A DNA stretch of 64,000 bases from Methylotenera mobilis JLW8. Lineage in GTDB: Bacteria; Pseudomonadota; Gammaproteobacteria; Burkholderiales; Methylophilaceae. Shown one piece after another: positions 53,422 through 63,575 of this stretch. The position numbers and the translations under genes were made by a program. The stretch spans positions 434,001 to 498,000 of the forward strand of contig NC_012968.1 of assembly GCF_000023705.1 (NCBI RefSeq). The letters are read 5' to 3'. Below the pieces are notes generated by a model. That model was not told the origin of the DNA, did not search any database, and worked only from the letters and a program-made list of their open reading frames with translations. Every line of letters begins with the position of its first letter. Within the stretch, counting starts at the first letter, position 1.

Positions 53422-55735
53422 TGGCTACCTCTGGCGCAGTGGTTTTTTCGATAATCACGGGAATGGATTTGGAGGTTGGCGTGCGTGAGAGATCGGCTAC
53501 GCTTTCTAATGGCACCAGATTATTAGTTTCTGGGTAATAGCCACTCAGGCAGCCCTGCGGAATGTCGTAAGATACAACTAAGAATTTGTCTGCTCTGCGC
53601 GTGATGCCATCTTGCCAGACGCTTACTAGATTAATCCAGTCACCGGCTTGCAGCCCCATGCGCTGGATATCTGCCGGATTCATGAAAATAACACGGCGTT
53701 GGCCAAACACACCACGATAACGGTCATCCATACCATAAATGGTGGTGTTGTACTGGTCATGCGAACGCGTTGTCATCAGTACGAATAATTGGTCACCATA
53801 CTGCTCGCGCGCCTGATGGATAGGTGAACTCTGCGGAATAGCCTGCAGCGTAAATTCTGCCTTACCAGACGGTGTGTTCCAAATACGCTGACTGGAAGGC
53901 ACTGGCATACGGAAACCGCCAGGCTTTTTGATGCGCTCATTGTAGTTTTTAAATGCCACTGGCATGGTCTGCTCAATAGCATCGCGAATCTTGCTGTAAT
54001 CCTTGATGTATTCTAGCCAAGGCGTCTTGCTGTGTTTGAGTGTCGCATGTGCAAAACGGGCCACGATGGCAGGCTCAGAGAGCAGATGCGGCGAGGCTGG
54101 TTTGTTCATGCCGTAGGAAATATGCACCATGCTCATGGAGTCTTCCACAGTCACGCCTTGTGGGCCAGTTTCCTGCGTATCAATCTCGGTACGACCCAAG
54201 CATGGCAGTATCAATGCTTCCTTGCCGTGTACCAAATGGCTACGGTTGAGTTTGGTGGTGACATGAGCAGTCAAGTCACAGTTACGCATACCCTCCCAAG
54301 TACGGTCGGTGTCAGGGGTGGCAATAGAGAAATTACCGCCCAAACCAAAGAAGAATTTAGCTTTACCATCAATCATGGCTTGGATGGCGCCCACAGCATC
54401 GTAACCTGGTGTTTTTGGCACCTTGATATCAAACACGCGTTCCAAGCTTTCAAGAAATTCAACTGGCATTTTTTCGTAAATGCCCACAGTGCGGTTGCCC
54501 TGCACATTACTATGTCCACGCACTGGGCACAGGCCAGCGCCTTCCTTACCGATATTGCCACGCAACAACATCAGGTTAACCAAGGTTTTAATCGTGGCAA
54601 CGCCATGTTTGTGCTGAGTGATACCCATGCCCCAGGTAGAAATTACGCGGTCACCGGTGGCGTAGATGCGTGCAATTTCTTCAATCTGCTCGAGCGGCAC
54701 GCCAGATTCTTCCACAATCACGTCCCAGCTTTCCTGACGGGCGTCTTCGGCAATTGCCTCAAAATTATTGGTGTGCTGCTGAATAAACGCTAAATCAACA
54801 GCACGCTCGCTACCAAGTTTGATTGCTTCATCATCCCATTGGATCACGAACTTGATCATGCCTTTAATCAACGCCAAGTCACCGCCGAGTTTAGGCTGGA
54901 TCAACAGATCGCTGATTTTGCTACCCTTGAAAGACAACATATCAAATGGGCTTTGAGGGTCAGCAAAGCGCTCAAGGCCACGCTCTTTCAATGGATTAAT
55001 CGCAACAATACGCGCGCCGCGTTTAGCTGCCTCACGCAACTCACCCAACATACGCGGATGATTGGTGGCCGGGTTTTGGCCGAAGATCAGAATGGTGTCA
55101 GCATGCTCAAAGTCGTGCAAAGTCACGGAGCCTTTACCGATACCAACAGTAGGCGGCAAAGCCATGCTGGTGGATTCGTGGCAAAGATTGGAGCAATCAG
55201 GAAAGTTATTAGTACCAAACTCGCGCACGAACAATTGATAGAGGAAAGCAGCTTCATTGCCGGCGCGACCAGAAGTATAGAAAACCGCTTCATTCGGGTC
55301 GTTCAATGCATGCAAATGCGATGCCATCAGCGCAAATGCATCATCCCAAGCAATTTCATCGTATTTATCCGTCACTGGGTTATAACGCATAGGGTGCGTC
55401 AAGCGGCCTTCATTTTCCAGATCGAAATCGCTCCAACCCATCAACTCTGTCACCGTGTGTTTGGCAAAAAACGTAGGAGGTGTACGTTTGGCTGTCGCTT
55501 CAGCAGCCACCGCCTTCACGCCATTTTCACAAAACTCGAATGTGGAAGTGTGCTCTTTATCCGGCCAAGCACAGCCTGGGCAGTCAAACCCATCAGGCTG
55601 ATTCTGTGACAGCAGCGTTATCACACCCTTGACTGGAATTTTCTGTAGCGCGAGTTGCGCGGCAACTTGTTTTAACGCACCCCAACCGGCAGCTGGGTGG
55701 TGATATGGTTTGATTACGGCTTTTTGTTGCGACAT
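53411..55735 (-). CDS. Molybdopterin oxidoreductase, FdhF/YdeP family
   Basis: A 774-residue molybdopterin enzyme of the FdhF/YdeP family. Near the N-terminus FDCPGCAWPD and FEFCENGVKAV provide Cys residues, followed by VFYTSGRAGNEAAFLYQLF and FPDCSNLCHESTSMAL, then the bis-MGD domains; the C-terminal dinucleotide-binding domain starts near FVLMTTRSHDQYNTTIYGMDDRYRG. YdeP is linked to acid resistance; formate oxidation is unproven. I chose the ATG at 55735 with AGGAAAT upstream; a longer form adds 27 residues. Confidence 0.9.
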   Translation of the reverse strand: MSQQKAVIKPYHHPAAGWGALKQVAAQLALQKIPVKGVITLLSQNQPDGFDCPGCAWPDKEHTSTFEFCENGVKAVAAEATAKRTPPTFFAKHTVTELMGWSDFDLENEGRLTHPMRYNPVTDKYDEIAWDDAFALMASHLHALNDPNEAVFYTSGRAGNEAAFLYQLFVREFGTNNFPDCSNLCHESTSMALPPTVGIGKGSVTLHDFEHADTILIFGQNPATNHPRMLGELREAAKRGARIVAINPLKERGLERFADPQSPFDMLSFKGSKISDLLIQPKLGGDLALIKGMIKFVIQWDDEAIKLGSERAVDLAFIQQHTNNFEAIAEDARQESWDVIVEESGVPLEQIEEIARIYATGDRVISTWGMGITQHKHGVATIKTLVNLMLLRGNIGKEGAGLCPVRGHSNVQGNRTVGIYEKMPVEFLESLERVFDIKVPKTPGYDAVGAIQAMIDGKAKFFFGLGGNFSIATPDTDRTWEGMRNCDLTAHVTTKLNRSHLVHGKEALILPCLGRTEIDTQETGPQGVTVEDSMSMVHISYGMNKPASPHLLSEPAIVARFAHATLKHSKTPWLEYIKDYSKIRDAIEQTMPVAFKNYNERIKKPGGFRMPVPSSQRIWNTPSGKAEFTLQAIPQSSPIHQAREQYGDQLFVLMTTRSHDQYNTTIYGMDDRYRGVFGQRRVIFMNPADIQRMGLQAGDWINLVSVWQDGITRRADKFLVVSYDIPQGCLSGYYPETNNLVPLESVADLSRTPTSKSIPVIIEKTTAPEVANAA

Positions 55736-56498
55736 ATTTCCTACTGGCTTATAAGTTTGGCAGGTGTGTGTAAAGATTTGCCTGCGCATAGACGACGAAA
55801 TAACAATGGATGCCATCGTAAGGGAGCAAGCACAAGGAAAACAGGCACAGAAACGGGGAATTTTTAGAGCACAGTTGGCTGTAGTACATAATCAATATTA
55901 CTAGGAGCTTTTCGTTATGCTATGAATAATGCGATGGTTGCTAAACTCCCATCATTCACGTTACTGCTGTGTGTAGCCGTGGCTTGAAAGATAAAAGCGC
56001 AATAATTCAATGTAGTTATTGTGCATGGACATATCTGGTAACTATAGGCAATAAAAAGTGGGTCATATTTAAGTGTCTGCTAGTCATTCTCTTTAGTGCG
56101 CATAAGGTTGTGAGTTTGGACACCGGGATGTTTACTTTTGCTACTTTGATTCTTTATTCATGCTGACTCAAAAGAGTGTGACTTTATTAAAAAATCTCTT
56201 GGATATCTTAATAAATGAAACTAGTGTTTGGAGGTTTTTCTGTGCTATTAGGAGCGTCTTTGGTTGGATAAGATTAAAGTCCGTATCAAGTGACGTTTAG
56301 TAGTTTAGTGTAATTAATTTGAATTTACATTATTATTAGAAAACGATGTTTCACATATCTTATGTATGATTATATAGTTTTCTTAACAGATTTCCATAAT
56401 TTGGAAGAGTGATTGGTTAGTCTAGTACACTGTTAATAATCAGCGCAATTAGCTTAATTCTCAATAAGTTATTTAAAATAAGAACTGGAAGGTAATAG
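55736..56498. other. 763-bp intergenic region
   Basis: No convincing gene. A 65-codon frame (55969-56166) lacks a ribosome site and any recognisable protein features. The last 150 bp are AT-rich and presumably hold the chemoreceptor promoter, though I see no clear sigma-28 site. Confidence 0.5.
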
Positions 56499-59114
56499 AT
56501 GAAACTTACTGTCGCAAATCGCATTACGTTGCTAATTTTGGCTACAAGTCTTGGTCTAGTTTTCTTGGTCGGCGCAAATATATATTTAATCAATGACGTA
56601 TTTCAGAAGGCGAACTTTAGCACGATTAATACTGTTCCTTCTTTAGCGTCTCTCGGAGAGGCGAATAGCCTATTCCAGCGAGCACGGATCAATCTGATAC
56701 GACATACAACAGCTACGGATATTCAAGCGAAACAAAAGTTAGAGCTTGCCTTTGAAGACCGTAAAGCACTCTCACTTAAAGCATTTAAAACATATGAAAC
56801 CACCTTGGTTGGAGCTAAAGATAAAGAACTTTATGACCAAGAAAAAAAATTGCTTGAGGATTACTTTAGTAAAGTTCCTAAAATTTTTGAACTGTCGCGA
56901 AGTGTTGTTCAATTAAGCCCTGAGGAGGCAGCAAACCAAGTCTCTCTGACTGCCAATATTAGAGCAGAGCTAGAGAGCATAGATGCTATTGGTGTAGCCA
57001 TTGCTAAAAAGTTTGAAGAGCATACAAAATACAATATTGAGTTAGGAAATAAGAGTGCTGCCGATGCCATAGCAGGTAAGGATGTTGCTGTTTGGATCGC
57101 GCTAGCGATATCAATTTTACTACTCTTGGTTATAACTGTATTGGGTGTGTTGACCAAGAATGCTATTTTGAGAGCAATTGGCGCAGAGCCTGCAGATTTG
57201 GCAGTTATTGCTAAAGGTTTTGCCGAAGGCAATCTCAATACTAAGTTTGATGTGAAATCAGATGACAAAACTAGCATTGCTAGCTCAATTAGACTCTTAC
57301 AATCTACATTGAATGAACTGGTCATCTCTCTAAAAAAGATTAGCGCTCAACATGATGCAGGTGATATTGATGAGCGAGTGGATGTTAACAAATTCAGAGG
57401 TGGTTATGCGGAAATGGCGGCTGGCATCAATAAGATGGTAGAGGGCCATATTGAAATGAACGAAAAAGCCATGGCTGTAGTGCAGGCGTTTGGTGAAGGT
57501 AATTTTGATGCACCTTTGGAAAAATTTCCCGGTAAAAAAGCGAGTATCAATCAACGTATCGAACAAGTGCGTAGCAGTATTAAACACTTTATTATTGATA
57601 TGAATAATATGGCGAAGGAACATGATGCTGGTAACGTTGATTTGTTGATTAATGTTGCAAGTTATAAGGGAGCTTATGCTGAATTAGCAGATGGCGTTAA
57701 TAATATGGTTCAAGGTCATATTGATGTTAGCAACAAATCTATCAATGTTGTAAAAGGTTTTGGTGACGGAAACTTTGATATTCCATTAGTGAAATTTCCT
57801 GGTAAAAAAGCGCTAATTAACGAAGCGATTGAGAATACTCGCAGCAATATAAAGGCATTCATAGCTGACATCAACGAAATGGCTAAGCAGCATGACCTAG
57901 GCGATATTGATGTCAAAATCGACGAAAAGAAATATCAAGGTGTATATGCTGATATGGCTGATGGTGTGAATCAAATGGTGGCTGGTCACCTCAACGTCAC
58001 GCGAAAAGCACTTGGTGTCGTATCTCGTTTTGGTGAAGGTGATTTTGATGTGCCTTTGGAAAAATTCCCAGGCAAAAAAATCTTCGTTAATGATGCAATT
58101 GAAGCTGTTCGTAAAAATCTAAAAGCTTTAAACAGTGATGCACATATGTTGTCAGCTGCTGCAGCTGAAGGGCGCATCACGGTGCGTGCAGATGCAGCTC
58201 AACACTTAGGCGATTTCCGAAAAATTATAGAGGGTGTGAATAATACGCTCGAGTTGATTGTCGCCCCAATTGTTACAGTAAAATCATCGGTGGAGACAAT
58301 TAATACTGCGGCCAAAGAAATTGCACAAGGAAATGTAGATCTATCTCAGCGTACAGAAGAGCAAGCCGCATCCCTTGAGGAAACTGCCTCTAGCATGGAA
58401 GAGCTAGCCTCGACTGTGAAGCACAATGCAGAAAACGCAAAGCAAGCCAACCAAATGGCAATGACAGCTTCTACTGTTGCAGCTAAAGGTGGGGATGTGA
58501 TGGAGCAGGTCGTAAGTACAATGACTATGATTAATCAAAGCTCACAAAAGATTGAGGCGATTATTTCTGTCATTGATGGAATTGCGTTCCAGACAAATAT
58601 TCTTGCGCTTAATGCCGCAGTTGAGGCTGCAAGAGCTGGTGAGCAGGGGAGAGGATTTGCCGTTGTCGCGGGAGAGGTTCGCAATCTGGCGCAACGTTCG
58701 GCTTCTGCAGCAAAAGAAATTAAAGAGCTCATTTCAGACTCGGTAGAAAAAACTTCTGAGGGTACTAAGCTTGTTGAAAATGCTGGCAATACCATGAAAG
58801 AGGTTGTCACCTCGGTAAAAAAACTAACGGATATCATGGCTGAGATTTCAGCTGCCTCATCAGAGCAAAGTGCTGGAATTGATCAGGTTAATATAGCTCT
58901 GACGCAAATGGATCAAGTTACCCAACAAAACGCTGCACTGGTTGAGCAAGCCGCCGCCGCCGCTGAGTCACTTATGGAGCAATCCGAAGAGATGAATCGA
59001 GTGGTGAGTGTGTTTAAATTGGATAACACCCAGAGCTTTAAAAGTTCGCAAGTAAGAGCGATTGCAGCACACAGGGTAAGAGAGCATTCTCTTCTGTTGC
59101 CATCCTTAAAGTAA
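56499..59114 (+). CDS. Methyl-accepting chemotaxis protein with repeated HAMP-type modules
   Basis: An 871-residue chemoreceptor. Two transmembrane helices (about 9-31 and 197-219) flank a four-helix-bundle sensor domain; then a HAMP domain (about 220-275), three tandem 90-residue modules at 285-374, 375-464 and 465-554 (each with HDxGDID, MxxGVNxMVxGH and FGEGNFDxPLxKFPGKK), and a signalling hairpin with [20 protein letters not shown]. The modules look like divergent HAMP repeats. No CheR-binding pentapeptide is at the C-terminus. Confidence 0.93.
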   Translation: MKLTVANRITLLILATSLGLVFLVGANIYLINDVFQKANFSTINTVPSLASLGEANSLFQRARINLIRHTTATDIQAKQKLELAFEDRKALSLKAFKTYETTLVGAKDKELYDQEKKLLEDYFSKVPKIFELSRSVVQLSPEEAANQVSLTANIRAELESIDAIGVAIAKKFEEHTKYNIELGNKSAADAIAGKDVAVWIALAISILLLLVITVLGVLTKNAILRAIGAEPADLAVIAKGFAEGNLNTKFDVKSDDKTSIASSIRLLQSTLNELVISLKKISAQHDAGDIDERVDVNKFRGGYAEMAAGINKMVEGHIEMNEKAMAVVQAFGEGNFDAPLEKFPGKKASINQRIEQVRSSIKHFIIDMNNMAKEHDAGNVDLLINVASYKGAYAELADGVNNMVQGHIDVSNKSINVVKGFGDGNFDIPLVKFPGKKALINEAIENTRSNIKAFIADINEMAKQHDLGDIDVKIDEKKYQGVYADMADGVNQMVAGHLNVTRKALGVVSRFGEGDFDVPLEKFPGKKIFVNDAIEAVRKNLKALNSDAHMLSAAAAEGRITVRADAAQHLGDFRKIIEGVNNTLELIVAPIVTVKSSVETINTAAKEIAQGNVDLSQRTEEQAASLEETASSMEELASTVKHNAENAKQANQMAMTASTVAAKGGDVMEQVVSTMTMINQSSQKIEAIISVIDGIAFQTNILALNAAVEAARAGEQGRGFAVVAGEVRNLAQRSASAAKEIKELISDSVEKTSEGTKLVENAGNTMKEVVTSVKKLTDIMAEISAASSEQSAGIDQVNIALTQMDQVTQQNAALVEQAAAAAESLMEQSEEMNRVVSVFKLDNTQSFKSSQVRAIAAHRVREHSLLLPSLK

Positions 59115-59507
59115 TTTGGCAATTATTGTCGAAGAAAATATAAGTGAGTCAAAAAAGTATTGATATCTTTAGTGCTATCAAAAGCTTTATTGCCTACTTT
59201 AATCCATTATAGATGTTCAGTGAGAATGGTAAATTTGGCTCTTGTATAAAAATGGAGGCATAAATTGCTATTAATAAATTTATGTTAGATCGACTATCCT
59301 TGTGCAAAAGCGCCACCAATTATTGAAGCGGCCAAACCATCTATTCTGATTTAAATCGCCCAATAACTCTTTGATTGACCAATTTTATTGCAAGGCTGGT
59401 CTCGAGTCGCTAGTCGTATAGCGCGCTTTTTGATATACAAAGAGTTTTAAAGGGGTAGTATAAAGACGTGAGTGGACTTTCCAGAATTGGGTGGTTGGAT
59501 AGGCTGG
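59115..59507. other. 393-bp intergenic region after the chemoreceptor gene
   Basis: AT-rich sequence without a supported gene, RNA or strong terminator. Confidence 0.4.
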
Positions 59508-59762
59508 CTAGTTCAACTCAAGCTTCATCAAAACCTCTTCATCTGCGACCATATCCAAGACCTCCTCGGTAAACTCATCAGGGCACTCGCTAGACCACTC
59601 AGCGCCCGCTTTAAAGTCTTTGGTCATCATAGGCAAAAAGCTCATGTGCATATACTGTCCATCATCCATCTTAATGGCTTGCACTTGGTCAGGATGCTCT
59701 ACCAAATCCCATGTGTCAGGAATGTCTAATTCTAATTGGATTGTTACTAATAGCTTTTTCAT
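59508..59762 (-). CDS. Small acidic hypothetical protein (84 aa)
   Basis: An 84-residue acidic protein (FTEEVLDMVADEEVLMKLELN minus its end). AAGGGC lies before the ATG, supporting translation. No family is recognised. The stretch VHMSFLPMM-like core is actually YMHMSFLPMMTKDF and appears Met-rich. Confidence 0.6.
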   Translation of the reverse strand: MKKLLVTIQLELDIPDTWDLVEHPDQVQAIKMDDGQYMHMSFLPMMTKDFKAGAEWSSECPDEFTEEVLDMVADEEVLMKLELN

Positions 59763-59881
59763 GTGATGCCCTTGTGTTAAGTTTCCTGTGAAGACTATAG
59801 GTGTTCTCTAAGCAAACCACAAGAAACTTTCATTGGTTGCGATTATTACGGCTCAAAGGCGTCTAGTAAGCTAGTGGTGAT

Positions 59882-60199
59882 TCAATCAGAAGATTTAAGT
59901 GTAGCTAGATATCTATTTGCAATTGAATGACTAAGTAGAACGTTAACTCTTGATTTCTCTTGTATGTAGCCGAGGTGGTGGATTGATACTTGGTCGCGAT
60001 ATTTAATCAGTATTTCGCCAAGCGTGGTTCTTTCTGCTAATGAGCGGTCAATGAATACATTTCTATCCATTTCAGATTCGATAGCTCTTGCCCATGCCTC
60101 TGCTTCCGACTTCTTATCAAACCTTTTTGAAATTGGTTTATAGCCTTGCTTCCGAATTTGAACCTGCCAACCAGAGCTACGTTTAGTAATTGATGCCAT
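59882..60199 (-). pseudogene. Tyrosine-recombinase integrase fragment (N-terminal part only)
   Basis: A 105-residue frame matching the N-terminal arm-binding part (MASITKRSSGWQVQIRKQG) and the start of the core-binding domain (RTTLGEILIKYRDQVS, IANRYLATLKSSD) of a phage or island integrase. The frame stops where the full protein should continue, so the catalytic domain with its R-H-R-Y residues is missing. The next bases in other frames do not restore it, which points to a deletion rather than a simple frameshift. A GAGGCG site precedes the ATG at 60199. Confidence 0.8.
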
Positions 60200-60691
60200 T
60201 TCTCGCCTCACTGTGTCAAAAGTGTGTCACAAAGAGGGATTTTTTGGTTTTTAGATTGTCGGAGTGTCAGCGGAAGCATAATTTTACTTACTTAAATAAG
60301 CATAAAATTATACTCTAGGTAGTGGTTGGCCGTGAAATTGCATCTATTAAGAGTTTGTAAGTCACCATAAAGCTGGCTCTATCCAATTATGGACACATAA
60401 ATTAATCTACACCCCAAATTTGGATAAACAATCCCGTCGGCGGGGGAGCATTCATTATTTTCTTAACTCTGATAGCCCATGAAGCTTTGTCAGTAGCAAT
60501 TGGTGTGTTATTTAAAATTGGATTGAATCGCCACCACTTTACAACTCTTTACGATTGAGCAATAAATTCACTTGCATGATTTAACTTTTATCAGTTAAAG
60601 TCCTCCACAAGAGTGTGGAGGATCTCAATAAACCACTGCTCAAAAAAATAATTACACGACAATAATACTAATAACAAGCAGTGAGGGTTTA
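60200..60691. other. 492-bp intergenic region between integrase remnant and secretion operon
   Basis: No gene is supported. TCCTCCACA (60601-60609) and TGTGGAGGA (60614-60622) form a perfect 9-bp hairpin with an AGAG loop, 70 bp before the ABC gene. It lacks a T-run and may be an operator or leader structure. No tRNA or direct repeat marking an attachment site was seen. Confidence 0.5.
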
Positions 60692-63001
60692 GTGGTTCAA
60701 CCGTTAAACATAGAGGCCTTTATATGGGCTACAGGGGCGTTTTGTCAGCTGAATCGTATTCCGCATGACGTTGCATTGCTAATTAAGCAGTATCCGCCAC
60801 CCTATGATATTGTCCATTTACAACAAGCGCTTAATCATTTTGGTTTAAACAACAGTCGCAAACGATATAGTCTCAACCAACTTCCGCAAGCCAGCATGCC
60901 ATGCTTGGCCATTCTGAATCCAGTACAACAAACACAAACAAACAGTAGTGCCTCATCAGACACTGACTCCAATGCTGATAGTGTAGAACCAAGCAGCACC
61001 TCACCTTCCGCTTTACCCCCTAATGCAACAGCCAATCCAAATTACGACATCGCCCTTATTTTAAGCCGCGACGACAAACGCTTACTTGTATTGCATCCTG
61101 GTCAAGCAGAGCCTGTGACCATCAGTATCAATGATCCTGATTTTAACGCCCGTATCACTGGTGATTTTCTAATGGTGCGTAAAGCTGAAGAGGCACTCAC
61201 TGATGAAGATGGTGTGACGCAAGGGAAAGCATCTCAAGCTACTCAAGCTAATGCACCCACCGGCAGCGGAACGAATCAAGCGCCTGAGAAAGAATTCGGT
61301 TTTCGCTGGTTCGTCCCCGAGCTACTCAAATACAAGAATATCTGGTCTGAAGTATTACTAGCATCGCTAGCTATTCAGTTGGTGGGTTTGGCTGTACCTA
61401 TTTGTACCCAAATCGTGATTGATAAAGTGGTAGTGCATCACACTACGAGTACTTTAGTGGTGATTGGGATTGCTCTCTTTATTTTTCTAGTTTTTAGTGC
61501 AGTGATGGGATGGGTGCGTCAATACTTGGTATTACATACCGGTAACCGTATTGATGCCACTTTAGGGCATAAAGTCTTTAGCCATTTGTTAGATCTCCCT
61601 GTACGCTATTACAACAACAGACCTACTGGTGTCATCATTGCCCGTGTACACGGTGTAGAAACCATACGTGAGTTTCTGGCAAGTGGTCTAGTAACACTGT
61701 TGCTAGACTTCCCATTCCTGATCGTATTTCTCGCCATTATGTTTTGGTATAGCTGGCAATTAAGTTTGATTGCGGTGGCTTGTTTAGCACTGATCTCTAT
61801 CTTAAGTTTTTTTGTGACCCCCATTATCCGTGCCAAGCTTAATCACCAGTTTATGCTCGGTGCACGTAATCAGGCCTTCCTCACTGAATATGTTTCAGGC
61901 ATGGAAACGGTTAAGTCGTTACAGATGGAACCACAGCTTAAACAAACCTTTGGTAATTACTTAAGCACCTATCTCAATGCCAGCTTTGATAGCCGTAAGC
62001 TATCCATTACCTACAATACGGCAGCCAGCACACTAGACCAATTACAAACATTGGCGATTCTATGTGTAGGTGCATGGCTAGTAATGCACAACACTAGTTT
62101 CACCATTGGCATGTTGGTGGCCTTTCAGATGTTCTCAGGCAGGCTTTCACAACCAGTCATGCGTTTAGTGGGTTTATGGCAGGAATTCCAACAAGCCGAT
62201 ATTGCCGTGAAGCGCCTAGGAGATGTGATGAACGCTCCTGCAGAGCCGATGACACTTATCCCTACCAGAGCAAATGTTAGCCAAACCACTAACATCACTG
62301 TCGATAGCTTAGGCTTTAGATACACCGATCCACAAAACAACACTGAATTACCGTGGCTATATCGCAACCTCAGCTTCAATATACAAGCAGGCCATTGTGT
62401 TGTTGTCATGGGTCCCAGTGGCTGTGGTAAAAGCACCTTGGCTAAATTACTGCTGGGTTTCTACCAACCCCAAGAAGGCACCATCAAGCTCAATGGGCAA
62501 GACATCAAGTACCTGGCAGCTAATGAGCTAAGAAATCACTTTGGGGTAGTGCCACAAGAGACAGTATTGTTCTCTGGCACCATTTACGACAACCTGATCT
62601 TAGCTAATCCACACGCTAGCTTTGAGCAAATCATCCATGCTTGCCAACTCGCTGAGATTCACCAAGCTATTGCAAAGCTGCCACAAGGTTACCAAACCAT
62701 AGTCGGTGAACATGGCGCAGGCTTAAGTGGTGGCCAGAAGCAACGCATTGCCATTGCCAGGGCATTGCTCAAACAACCTAAAGTCTTAATCTTTGATGAA
62801 GCAGTTTCCAATCTTGATCAACAAACCGCAGAGCATTTTGCGCAGACAGTGAACAAACTTAAAGGCAAGGTCACTATTCTGTTTATTACCCATCAACTCC
62901 CTAAGGGGCTGAATGTGGATGAGGCGGTGATACTGGGGAAAGATGAAAATATTAGAAATGAGAATCAGCAAGCAAGTGGTTTAGAGAAGGTTGAGTTATG
63001 A
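60692..63001 (+). CDS. Type I secretion ABC transporter (HlyB/LapB-like)
   Basis: A 769-residue exporter. Residues 1-165 are a C39-peptidase-like domain lacking the catalytic Cys, as in HlyB, here with a Ser/Asn-rich insert (about 82-115); a second low-complexity linker covers about 176-200. The membrane domain (about 215-500) is followed by the ATPase: Walker A GPSGCGKST (574-582), signature LSGGQKQRIAIARAL, Walker B with LIFDEAVSNLD (Asp702-Glu703) and H-loop ITHQL. It exports an unprocessed protein cargo. It starts with GTG and overlaps the next gene by 4 bp. No membrane fusion protein is in the window. Confidence 0.92.
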   Translation: MVQPLNIEAFIWATGAFCQLNRIPHDVALLIKQYPPPYDIVHLQQALNHFGLNNSRKRYSLNQLPQASMPCLAILNPVQQTQTNSSASSDTDSNADSVEPSSTSPSALPPNATANPNYDIALILSRDDKRLLVLHPGQAEPVTISINDPDFNARITGDFLMVRKAEEALTDEDGVTQGKASQATQANAPTGSGTNQAPEKEFGFRWFVPELLKYKNIWSEVLLASLAIQLVGLAVPICTQIVIDKVVVHHTTSTLVVIGIALFIFLVFSAVMGWVRQYLVLHTGNRIDATLGHKVFSHLLDLPVRYYNNRPTGVIIARVHGVETIREFLASGLVTLLLDFPFLIVFLAIMFWYSWQLSLIAVACLALISILSFFVTPIIRAKLNHQFMLGARNQAFLTEYVSGMETVKSLQMEPQLKQTFGNYLSTYLNASFDSRKLSITYNTAASTLDQLQTLAILCVGAWLVMHNTSFTIGMLVAFQMFSGRLSQPVMRLVGLWQEFQQADIAVKRLGDVMNAPAEPMTLIPTRANVSQTTNITVDSLGFRYTDPQNNTELPWLYRNLSFNIQAGHCVVVMGPSGCGKSTLAKLLLGFYQPQEGTIKLNGQDIKYLAANELRNHFGVVPQETVLFSGTIYDNLILANPHASFEQIIHACQLAEIHQAIAKLPQGYQTIVGEHGAGLSGGQKQRIAIARALLKQPKVLIFDEAVSNLDQQTAEHFAQTVNKLKGKVTILFITHQLPKGLNVDEAVILGKDENIRNENQQASGLEKVEL

Positions 63002-63564
63002 CAAGTGACGAAAAAAATCAAGATACGTCCTCAATAGTGAGGTTTTCTGATTCTACGTTAATTGACAGCGCTGCTAGTCAGAAAAAATTTTTCTTTACAT
63101 GCGATAACTATTGGCCAATAAATGTATACATTTTTGTTATAACCATTTTCTTGATGTTTTTTTCCTTTGTTAATCATCAAAGCAGCCAAAAGATATTTAC
63201 ATTAATTTGTATGATATTTCTAATAGTTCGTATTTTCACTAAAAATCGACCCCCGGAGTTCATTGAGTTGAATTACCAAGAAAAAATATTAGTAATTAAA
63301 CACAGGTTTCCTAATGCAAAGGAGTTAGAGGTTATAGATATTAAAAATTTAACTTCAGCTATAGGTTTGATTAGGCCAGCAAGGTATTCAACAGCAGAGT
63401 TACAGTTAACTTTTGTCGGTGAGGAAAAAAAAAGTATACATTTTGACGTGGACACCACTTTAAATAGTTTTTTCTCTGCACCTAAGGAGGCGTTACCTCA
63501 GTCATTAGTTTGTTTGATAAATGAAATCAATGAGTCAGTTATTAATATTAATTTGATTAAATAA
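62998..63564 (+). CDS. Membrane protein of unknown function in secretion operon
   Basis: A 188-residue AT-rich gene. Two hydrophobic helices (about 43-60 and 66-80, VYIFVITIFLMFFSFV and FTLICMIFLIVRIF) follow a polar N-terminus, and a cytoplasmic C-terminal half with alternating strands follows. No family is recognised. The 4-bp overlap with the transporter and the 11-bp gap to the next gene place it firmly in the operon. It may be an immunity-like or assembly factor. Confidence 0.7.
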   Translation: MTSDEKNQDTSSIVRFSDSTLIDSAASQKKFFFTCDNYWPINVYIFVITIFLMFFSFVNHQSSQKIFTLICMIFLIVRIFTKNRPPEFIELNYQEKILVIKHRFPNAKELEVIDIKNLTSAIGLIRPARYSTAELQLTFVGEEKKSIHFDVDTTLNSFFSAPKEALPQSLVCLINEINESVININLIK

Positions 63565-63575
63565 TAGGAGCGTAT

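Noticed and set aside
54032-54793. Long open frame (253 codons) antisense to the YdeP-like gene
   Set aside because: It lies wholly inside a well-supported conserved gene, has no ribosome site and no recognisable domains; it is a by-product of that gene's codon use.
53411-55735. Annotation as a catabolic formate dehydrogenase
   Set aside because: Although FdhF-like, the features fit the YdeP branch, and no electron-transfer subunits are adjacent.
55969-56166. 65-codon frame in the gap before the chemoreceptor gene
   Set aside because: No ribosome site, no family resemblance and unremarkable composition; left as intergenic DNA.
57351-58160. Regular repeats that might suggest a CRISPR or tandem DNA array
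   Set aside because: The periodicity (270 bp) is of the encoded 90-residue protein modules; the DNA copies are well diverged and there are no spacers.
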